Assembly (NCBI GenBank): GCA_903858975.1
Contig: CAIOKW010000318.1
Location: 1 to 5,264, forward strand
Source of the DNA: Oligoflexia bacterium
GTDB lineage: Bacteria; Bdellovibrionota; UBA1018; CAIMNF01
Direction of reading: 5' to 3'
Length of the DNA stretch: 5,264 nucleotides
In this document: positions 1 to 3,697 of the stretch, piece by piece
Layout of the letters: every line of letters begins with the position of its first letter
Position numbering within the stretch: the first letter of the stretch is position 1
Made by a program: the position numbers and the translations under genes
The notes under the pieces: generated by a model
What the model saw: only the letters and a program-made list of their open reading frames with translations
What the model was told of the DNA's origin: nothing
Databases searched by the model: none

Positions 1-130
1 AAGAAGTGGTTGAACCCTCGTTTTGATTCAAAAGAACTCTGTGCTATCTCAAGACGAGAGGTGCACGAGTTTCTTTTTGAAACGATGAGCGCCTCTACCG
101 TTCAAACGAAAAAGTATAGAATTACGATAA
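1..130. other. Left-edge stretch: probable tail of an upstream gene plus its 3' untranslated region
   Basis: No gene can be assigned. On plus, one frame ends at a TGA at 11-13 and another at a TGA at 24-26 (last residues EVVEPSF). Either could be the end of a gene that starts before the window. The third frame stays open from base 1 to 258, but it reads straight through the terminator at 131-169 and into the brnT start, so I do not accept it. The strong terminator just downstream fits a transcript arriving from the left. Minus-strand frames are broken by stops. Confidence 0.35.
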
Positions 131-169
131 TAAAAAAGCCTGAGATTTTAACCGTCTCAGGCTTTTTTA
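131..169. terminator. Bidirectional intrinsic terminator
   Basis: A 15 bp perfect inverted repeat: TAAAAAAGCCTGAGA at 131-145 and TCTCAGGCTTTTTTA at 155-169, with a 9 nt loop. The GC-rich core (GCCTGAGA/TCTCAGGC) is flanked by A6 on the left and T6 on the right, so it works as a hairpin plus U-tract in both directions. It would end rightward transcription from upstream and any leftward antisense transcription out of the brnT promoter region, isolating the toxin-antitoxin operon. Confidence 0.93.
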
Positions 170-208
170 TTTTAGAATCCTTGATAATTCATATAGTTAT
201 TATATATA

Positions 209-237
209 TTGTATCTATATTACATCTAGATTATAAT
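209..237 (+). promoter_or_regulatory. brnTA promoter, predicted to give a leaderless toxin mRNA
   Basis: TTGTAT at 209-214, a 17 bp spacer, then a perfect TATAAT at 232-237. Transcription would start near 244-245, which is the A of the brnT ATG (245). There is no Shine-Dalgarno upstream of that ATG, which fits a leaderless message. The surrounding 70 bp are extremely AT-rich and contain ATATAG at 191-196 facing CTATAT at 215-220. These are possible half-sites for autorepression by BrnA, but in such AT-rich sequence they could arise by chance. Confidence 0.7.
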
Positions 238-244
238 AAATTAA

Positions 245-529
245 ATGATCCGGTTTGAATGGGACGAAAAAAAGAATAGATCGAATCGGAAGAAACACGG
301 TGTCTGGTTTGAGGAAGCCCTACAAGTTTTTGATGATGCGGCTGCTCTACGCTATTACGATCAAGATCACTCTGACGTTGAAGATCGTTTCTTGTTACTG
401 GGCATGAGCGCCTCTAATCGTACATTGGTTGTGGTTTTTTGCGAACGAGAAAGTCCGTCATTGATCCGGATTATATCAGCCAGAAAAGCCACTAAGAAGG
501 AGTTAAAAACTTATGAAGAAGGAATATGA
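245..529 (+). CDS. brnT: BrnT family type II toxin (ribonuclease)
   Basis: This 94-residue protein has the usual length and signatures of the BrnT/DUF497 family. An N-terminal FEWDEKK (residues 4-10) is followed by KHGVWFEEA (17-25), DHSDVEDRF (41-49) and the C-terminal RIISARKATKKELKTYE (75-91). BrnT folds like RelE and cleaves RNA, blocking translation in the cytoplasm until bound by BrnA. The ATG at 245 is chosen because family members begin at this FEWD segment, although it lacks a ribosome binding site. The TATAAT box 8 bp upstream suggests leaderless translation. The toxin precedes and overlaps its antitoxin by 17 bp, the normal BrnTA order. Family assignment comes from motif recognition; RNase activity is inferred from the family. 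Confidence 0.93.
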   Translation: MIRFEWDEKKNRSNRKKHGVWFEEALQVFDDAAALRYYDQDHSDVEDRFLLLGMSASNRTLVVVFCERESPSLIRIISARKATKKELKTYEEGI

Positions 530-728
530 TTTTTCTAAAATGAAGGCCGAAAAGAATCCCTACGCTTCTAAAAAGAAGGCTGTTGGAATTAATTTAAGCC
601 ATCAAGTAATCGACTATTTTAAGAAACTCTCTATGGATAGCGGCGTCCCTTACCAAAATCTGATCGATATGTACTTGCTCGACTGTGTGAAAAGTAAGAA
701 GAAACTCAAGATGGATTGGGCTGCTTAG
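513..728 (+). CDS. brnA: BrnA-like antitoxin, ribbon-helix-helix type
   Basis: A 71-residue, very basic protein beginning MKKEYDFSK and containing NPYASKKK (15-22). A short strand, AVGINLS (23-29), precedes two helices, VIDYFKKLSMDSGV (32-45) and PYQNLIDMYLLDCV (46-59). This is the BrnA/CopG-like layout: a beta strand that contacts DNA plus a dimerising helix pair. BrnA normally binds and neutralises BrnT and represses the shared promoter. The ATG at 513 lies inside the end of brnT. AGGAG about 10 bp before it, within brnT, gives the antitoxin its own ribosome binding site, unlike the toxin. A better-translated antitoxin from the same mRNA would keep the toxin covered. Partner and function follow from gene order and family. 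Confidence 0.88.
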   Translation: MKKEYDFSKMKAEKNPYASKKKAVGINLSHQVIDYFKKLSMDSGVPYQNLIDMYLLDCVKSKKKLKMDWAA

Positions 729-904
729 CCTGAGTTCCCAAGAAGCAACAAAGAAGCATTCTGAAGCAAACTCACGACATTTCATGAAACATCTTGAAAG
801 ATTCACGAGAAGACTGCTTGGCACTCTTCAATGATTATATGTAGTTAGTATTTTTGGATTTTACTTCGTTTTTGCTTTTTGATTCTGATTCGTTTGTTTT
901 TAAA
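729..904. other. Gene-free spacer between brnA and tRNA-Ser
   Basis: No credible coding frame or intrinsic terminator is seen on either strand. Three GAAGCA copies start at 742, 753 and 763, spaced 11 and 10 bp, on one face of the helix. A TTTCATGAAA palindrome lies at 780-789. From about 838 to 904 the plus strand is T-rich with little structure. No copy of the tRNA 3' end occurs here, so an attachment-site repeat is not visible in this window. Confidence 0.5.
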
Positions 905-994
905 TGGAGGAGGGGATGGGATTCGAACCCACGAAAGGTATAACCCTTTACACGCTTTCCAAGCGTGCTCCTTCAACCACTCGGACACCCCTCC
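905..994 (-). tRNA. tRNA-Ser (anticodon GGA), CCA encoded
   Basis: The minus strand folds into a class II tRNA. Acceptor GGAGGGG/CCCCTCC is followed by TG and a D arm containing CCGAGTGGTTGAAGG. The anticodon stem CACGC/GCGTG has the loop TTGGAAA, with anticodon GGA at plus 958-960. A long variable arm, AAAGG/CCTTT with a GTTATA loop, identifies serine tRNA. The T arm is GTGGG-TTCGAAT-CCCAT. CCA is encoded at 905-907. It decodes UCC and UCU. The base before CCA (plus 908, read as U73) is U, whereas E. coli tRNA-Ser has G there. No clear intrinsic terminator follows the 3' end. Confidence 0.97.
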
Positions 995-1018
995 AGTTGA
1001 AAAAAATGCGGTTCTTGA

Positions 1019-1047
1019 AAACTAACATCGTTTGAAGGTGGGATCAA
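1019..1047 (-). promoter_or_regulatory. Possible tRNA-Ser promoter
   Basis: On the minus strand, TTGATC (plus 1042-1047), a 17 bp spacer, and TAGTTT (plus 1019-1024) form a sigma70-like pair about 25 bp before the mature tRNA 5' end. The -10 is weak. The same interval must also hold the tonB-like promoter on plus. The best pair I see there, TTGAAG at 1032-1037 and TAGATA at 1056-1061 with 18 bp between, is weaker still. Confidence 0.3.
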
Positions 1048-1144
1048 CCGACTTCTAGATAGGGTCCGACTGAATGGATGACTCTCTGAGTCTTCGTTGC
1101 AAAAGCCCGTAAAAATTCATAGGATTCATAAAAGATTCACCGTC

Positions 1145-1705
1145 ATGCTTAAAAACCGATTTGGCCCTCTCATCAAAAGTTTTCTCCTTCATGGCCTCGC
1201 GGTGGCGACAGTTGCCATCGTGTTTCATCAACGCTCTTTGATCATCTCCAAAGAGGCGCCCATTCCACTCGAGAGCTTTTCCGGAAGTCAGAAGCCCGCC
1301 TTGATGTCGAAGGTTCTGCCGATGACGAAGTCAATAACGGAGTCGACTTCATCGCAGGTCACCCCTTCATCAGTTGATACGGAAAAAGGCTCTGTGAATC
1401 CCAATGAGCTTCAAACGTATTTAGCAATGCTCGTGACTCGAATCAATGAGACTAAATCTTATCCCTCGGACGCGAAAAGGCATGATGAGGAGGGTGAGGT
1501 GCTCTTGCGGATCGAGATTGCGCCCAGTGGGCAAGTGCTTCAGGTCGAAATTGAAAAAAGCGCTCAGGTAAAAAGTTTGGACGAGTCAGCCTTACAAGCG
1601 ATTCGCAATCTCGGTCAACTCCCGAAGTTACCCGCCAAGCAAAATGGGCAAGCAATGGATCACTCGCTAGTCCTCCATATCCCTGTGGAATTCCGCTTAC
1701 GCTAG
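1145..1705 (+). CDS. TonB family protein (energy transducer), short linker
   Basis: From the ATG at 1145 the product has 186 residues: a basic start (MLKNRFGPLIK), one membrane helix (about 12-28), a Ser/Thr-rich linker (about 40-88) and a C-terminal TonB domain (about 89-186). In the helix, SFLLHG (12-17) matches the Ser-x3-His motif of E. coli TonB (SVCIHG), used with ExbB/ExbD. The C-terminal part shows YPSDAKRHDEEGEV (from 106), IAPSGQV, DESALQAI and VEFRLR, typical of domains that touch outer-membrane transporters. Such proteins carry proton-motive energy to the outer membrane. The linker lacks the usual Pro-rich repeats and is short. No exbB, exbD or receptor gene is in view, so the partner is unknown. 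An in-frame TTG at 1097 would add 16 basic residues. Neither start has a good ribosome binding site. Confidence 0.85.
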   Translation: MLKNRFGPLIKSFLLHGLAVATVAIVFHQRSLIISKEAPIPLESFSGSQKPALMSKVLPMTKSITESTSSQVTPSSVDTEKGSVNPNELQTYLAMLVTRINETKSYPSDAKRHDEEGEVLLRIEIAPSGQVLQVEIEKSAQVKSLDESALQAIRNLGQLPKLPAKQNGQAMDHSLVLHIPVEFRLR

Positions 1706-2557
1706 GTCCGCGATTTCAATGCCCGCCAATCGAGTGAGTTTTGGGTTCACGTGATATTCGCTGAGGAGCTTGATCAACGCCGCTTTAGATTTCAGGCTCT
1801 CGGGATGATCAGGACTGGATCGCTTTTCGGCAAGAATCAGTTCGTTCTTCATGGAATGCTCCCAGCCGACCAGTTCCGTTACGGTCACCTGATATCCGAG
1901 TGAGCTTAAGTAGAGGGTTCGGATGACATTCGTCAGGTGGCTGCCGAACTCTCTGCGGTGAAGGGGGTGTTTTGCGAGGGGGGAGAGCTCGGCGCCTTTC
2001 ACTTGATTCAGTTGGCCCGCGATTTCGGCCTGACAACAGGGGACCAAGGCAAAGGCTTTTGCATTTTGCCTGATCCCAAACGCAATTGCATCATCCGTTG
2101 CTGTATCGCACGCGTGCAGTGCGCAGACCAAATCAATGGGTTCATCCAGTTTTGCTTCTTCAATCGATGCGGCTAGAAAATGCATTCCATCAAATTGGGA
2201 GTCTTCGGCAAGTTTTTTTGATTTTTCAATCAACTCTGACCGCGATTCAATCGAGATCAAGCGGGGTTCGGGGAGGTTTTTTAAGATGAGGTCATAAAGA
2301 ACAAAGCCGAGATAGGATTTCCCAGCGCCCATATCCACAACCGATATTTTCCCCTGAATTTTTGCGATCTTTTGAATCATCGGTTCCATGAGCTGAGTGA
2401 GATGCTGCACCTGTTTCAGTTTTCGTCTGGAGTCTGCATTCAATTTTCCGTCACGGGTAAGGATGTGGAGGGCTTTTAAAAGTTCCACGGATGTTCCACG
2501 CCACAGGCTTTCAATCTCTTTGTTCATGATTGTCTTAGATTTTAAATCTAAGATCAT
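1697..2557 (-). CDS. SAM-dependent methyltransferase, Methyltransf_32 type
   Basis: A 286-residue predicted cytoplasmic class I methyltransferase. SAM motif I is VVDMGAGKSYLGF (73-85). The acidic end of strand 2 is IESR (103-106). Later come ALHACDTATDDAI (146-158) and VPCCQ (172-176), a His-Ala-Cys plus Cys-Cys pattern I associate with the Methyltransf_32 group that includes eukaryotic METTL25/RRNAD1-like proteins. The bacterial substrate is not known to me; RNA is a guess. The start at 2557 is supported by AGGA 7 bases upstream. A second ATG (residue 11, at 2527) lacks one. Codons 2-9 form a perfect 21 bp palindrome. Its end overlaps the convergent tonB-like gene by 9 bp, so neither has its own downstream terminator. 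The family call is fairly firm, the function open. Confidence 0.82.
   Translation of the reverse strand: MILDLKSKTIMNKEIESLWRGTSVELLKALHILTRDGKLNADSRRKLKQVQHLTQLMEPMIQKIAKIQGKISVVDMGAGKSYLGFVLYDLILKNLPEPRLISIESRSELIEKSKKLAEDSQFDGMHFLAASIEEAKLDEPIDLVCALHACDTATDDAIAFGIRQNAKAFALVPCCQAEIAGQLNQVKGAELSPLAKHPLHRREFGSHLTNVIRTLYLSSLGYQVTVTELVGWEHSMKNELILAEKRSSPDHPESLKSKAALIKLLSEYHVNPKLTRLAGIEIADLA
2533..2553. repeat. 21 bp perfect palindrome inside the methyltransferase start region
   Basis: TCTTAGATTT at 2533-2542 and AAATCTAAGA at 2544-2553 are perfect inverted copies around one central base. They cover codons 2-9 of the minus-strand methyltransferase, directly after its ATG. It could be a protein-binding operator. 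With only one unpaired central base, a hairpin would have to open the middle pairs to make a loop. Confidence 0.8.
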
Positions 2558-2581
2558 CGTTTCGTCCTATTTTTTTTGAAA

Positions 2582-2610
2582 AATAAAAAAGGGATGATTG
2601 ACAGTTTCAA
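2582..2610 (-). promoter_or_regulatory. Possible methyltransferase promoter
   Basis: On minus, TTGAAA (plus 2605-2610), a 17 bp spacer, and TTTATT (plus 2582-2587) would start transcription about 15-20 bp before the methyltransferase ribosome binding site. The -10 is weak. Its -35 nearly abuts the plus-strand -35 at 2598-2603. Together they form TTGACAGTTTCAA, a TTGA-N5-TCAA dyad shared by two divergent units. Confidence 0.35.
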
Positions 2611-2625
2611 TAGCTTCGATAACAT
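2598..2625 (+). promoter_or_regulatory. Sigma70-like promoter of the small RNA gene
   Basis: A consensus TTGACA at 2598-2603, a 16 bp spacer, and TAACAT at 2620-2625 predict a start near 2632. The only element downstream on this strand is the structured segment ending in the terminator at 2794-2830, so the promoter supports a non-coding transcript of about 200 nt. Confidence 0.65.
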
Positions 2626-2631
2626 GGAGCT

Positions 2632-2830
2632 ACATCGGTTGGTATTAACTGGCTTCAAGGACGAGGCAACTAGTACGTAGAATTATCCCTGTCGCAAGAC
2701 GGGTAGTAAGTGTGGTTGCGGTCGAGGTCCTGTCCAACGGATTGGATAAAGCTTAGCTTGATCGACGGAGTGATCGGTCTGACCCTTTTGCAGGCCCCAG
2801 TAGATTCAGTTCTATTGGGGCTTTTTTTTT
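2632..2830 (+). ncRNA. Candidate structured small RNA of unrecognised family, about 200 nt
   Basis: A consensus-like promoter and a strong terminator bracket about 200 bp with no convincing protein frame. Nested helices can be drawn directly: ATC-G-GTTGG (2634-2642) with CCAAC-G-GAT (2734-2742); AGGAC (2658-2662) with GTCCT (2727-2731); GCAAC (2666-2670) with GTTGC (2715-2719); and CCTGTC (2688-2693) with GACGGG (2698-2703), capped by a GCAA tetraloop. The result is a long interrupted rod with a large internal loop (2671-2687 against 2704-2714), then a tail (2743-2793) and the terminator. Length and shape resemble 6S RNA, but I recognise no diagnostic 6S sequence. Signatures of SRP RNA, RNase P RNA, tmRNA and the c-di-GMP-I riboswitch are absent. 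It converges on hpt and is divergent from the methyltransferase. Existence is likely; identity is unknown. Confidence 0.6.
2794..2830 (+). terminator. Intrinsic terminator of the small RNA gene
   Basis: GCCCCAGTAGA (2794-2804) pairs with TCTATTGGGGC (2811-2821) over 11 positions with one G-U, around a 6 nt loop. Nine T residues follow (2822-2830). On the opposite strand no U-tract follows the hairpin, so it works for plus transcripts only. The last two Ts overlap the minus-strand hpt stop codon. Confidence 0.93.
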
Positions 2831-3386
2831 AGTTTGGGTAACTGAGGGAGAGAATATCGCTAAAATTCCGAGCGCATTCCTCAAGGTCAAGTCCGTAGCC
2901 GATCAGGAAATGATCTTCTACTTTGCGTCCAACATATTTCACCGGAACATCTACGAGTCGTTTTTCGGCCTTATCAAGAAGGGTGACGATTTCAAGGGAG
3001 TCGGGTTCTGATTGAATCAATCGATCGCGAAGGAACTTTAACGAGCGTCCACTATCGATGATCTCTTCCACGATGATCACGTGTTTACCTCGAATATCGC
3101 GAGAGATGTCTTTCAATAGGGTAACGGTGCCTGAGGATTGTTTTCCTTTTCCGTAGCTCGATAGGCGTACGAAATCGATCTCAACATCCATTTTGAGTTC
3201 ACGCATGAGGTCTGCCATGAATACGAAAGCGCCTTTCAGAACGCCAATCAGCAATACCGTTTTGCCCTGATAGTCCTTGCGAATCTGTTCGGCAAGATTC
3301 TGAGTAATAATCCTGATTTCGGCTTCGCTCAGATACTTTTTGAAACGGGCTGAGCCCATTTCATAAGAGTCGTTCTGGTCGTTCAT
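2829..3386 (-). CDS. hpt: Hypoxanthine phosphoribosyltransferase
   Basis: A 185-residue cytoplasmic enzyme of purine salvage. It joins hypoxanthine (often also guanine) to PRPP to make IMP or GMP. The type I phosphoribosyltransferase features are in order: LIGVLKGAFVFMADL (46-60) with the Leu-Lys-Gly loop, the flexible loop DFVRLSSYGKGKQSSG (71-86), the PRPP motif VIIVEEIIDSGRSL (103-116), and the base-binding end DHFLIGYGLDLEECARN (158-174). Length is normal. Its ATG overlaps the tatA stop as ATGA, and no clear Shine-Dalgarno precedes it, so translation is probably coupled to tatA. The stop codon lies in the U-tract of the oppositely oriented small RNA terminator. No terminator for hpt itself is visible, so its transcript may run antisense into the small RNA gene. 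Confidence 0.95.
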   Translation of the reverse strand: MNDQNDSYEMGSARFKKYLSEAEIRIITQNLAEQIRKDYQGKTVLLIGVLKGAFVFMADLMRELKMDVEIDFVRLSSYGKGKQSSGTVTLLKDISRDIRGKHVIIVEEIIDSGRSLKFLRDRLIQSEPDSLEIVTLLDKAEKRLVDVPVKYVGRKVEDHFLIGYGLDLEECARNFSDILSLSYPN

Positions 3387-3628
3387 GTAGAAGCAGAGGG
3401 TGTCGTTGGAGTGGTGGTCTCTGGTGCTACTGGAGCAACAGGTGCCTTATTTTGCTTCTCAGTTTCAGCAATGCGTTTGAAGTTCGCTTCTTCGATTCCG
3501 CTGATGGAATCCTTAAAGTTCTTAATTGCTTTACCCATGGTGAGACCGAGTTCAGGAAGGCGCTTGGGTCCAAAAATGAGGAGAACAACGCCGACAATCA
3601 AAATGTGCTCAAATGAAATACCAAACAT
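3383..3628 (-). CDS. tatA: TatA/TatE-type twin-arginine translocase subunit
   Basis: An 81-residue protein with the TatA plan: a short N-terminal membrane helix (about 5-19, HILIVGVVLLIF region), the hinge FGP (19-21), an amphipathic helix KRLPELGLTMGKAIKNFKDSI (22-42), and a flexible polar tail rich in Pro, Thr and Ala. TatA-type subunits assemble with TatC to move folded twin-arginine proteins across the inner membrane. Glu7 sits where E. coli TatA has Gln8 and TatB has Glu8. With the opening MFGISF this gives some TatB flavour, but the length and lack of a long helical tail favour TatA. AAGGA 7 bases before the ATG is a good ribosome binding site. tatB and tatC are not in the window. It is the first gene of a two-gene operon with hpt. 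Confidence 0.9.
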   Translation of the reverse strand: MFGISFEHILIVGVVLLIFGPKRLPELGLTMGKAIKNFKDSISGIEEANFKRIAETEKQNKAPVAPVAPETTTPTTPSAST

Positions 3629-3662
3629 GGAAGTGTCCTTTTCTGCTAATGAATTCCTAGAC

Positions 3663-3694
3663 TAATTATCTCGATTGAACCGTTGAGTCAACGG
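3663..3694 (-). promoter_or_regulatory. tatA-hpt promoter with palindromic -35 region
   Basis: On minus, TTGACT (plus 3686-3691), a 17 bp spacer, and TAATTA (plus 3663-3668) predict a start near 3656, about 28 bp before the tatA ATG. The -35 lies inside the perfect palindrome CCGTTGA-G-TCAACGG (3680-3694), a plausible site for a dimeric regulator. There is no T-run after it, so it is a poor terminator for the upstream Rsm22-like gene. Confidence 0.7.
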
Positions 3695-3697
3695 GGG

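Noticed and set aside
10..258. Open plus frame of 82 codons at the left edge
   Set aside because: It reads through a perfect bidirectional terminator and the brnT promoter and overlaps the brnT start. The second half is AT-driven hydrophobic sequence.
594..824. Minus-strand frame across brnA
   Set aside because: It is antisense to a well-supported antitoxin and shows no family features.
1809..2289. Frames opposite or out of phase within the methyltransferase gene
   Set aside because: They are shadows of the recognised methyltransferase. Composition is Arg/Pro/Cys-rich, as expected from out-of-frame reading.
2624..2680. 18-codon ATG frame at the start of the small RNA region
   Set aside because: Its ATG overlaps the -10 box, upstream of the predicted transcription start, and it lacks a ribosome binding site.
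2632..2830. Identity as SRP RNA, RNase P RNA, tmRNA or c-di-GMP-I riboswitch
   Set aside because: The family signature sequences, such as the SRP GGAAGGAAGCAG loop or the GEMM GGGCAAACC and GGGACGCAAAGCC blocks, are not present.
2710..2832. GTG frame of 40 codons (hydrophobic peptide) in the 3' half of the small RNA region
   Set aside because: It runs through the whole terminator hairpin and its U-tract, which supply its last residues. There is no clear ribosome binding site, so it is probably chance.
3680..3694. Palindrome as terminator of the Rsm22-like gene
   Set aside because: Its loop is a single base and no T-run follows on the minus strand. It overlaps a good -35 instead.
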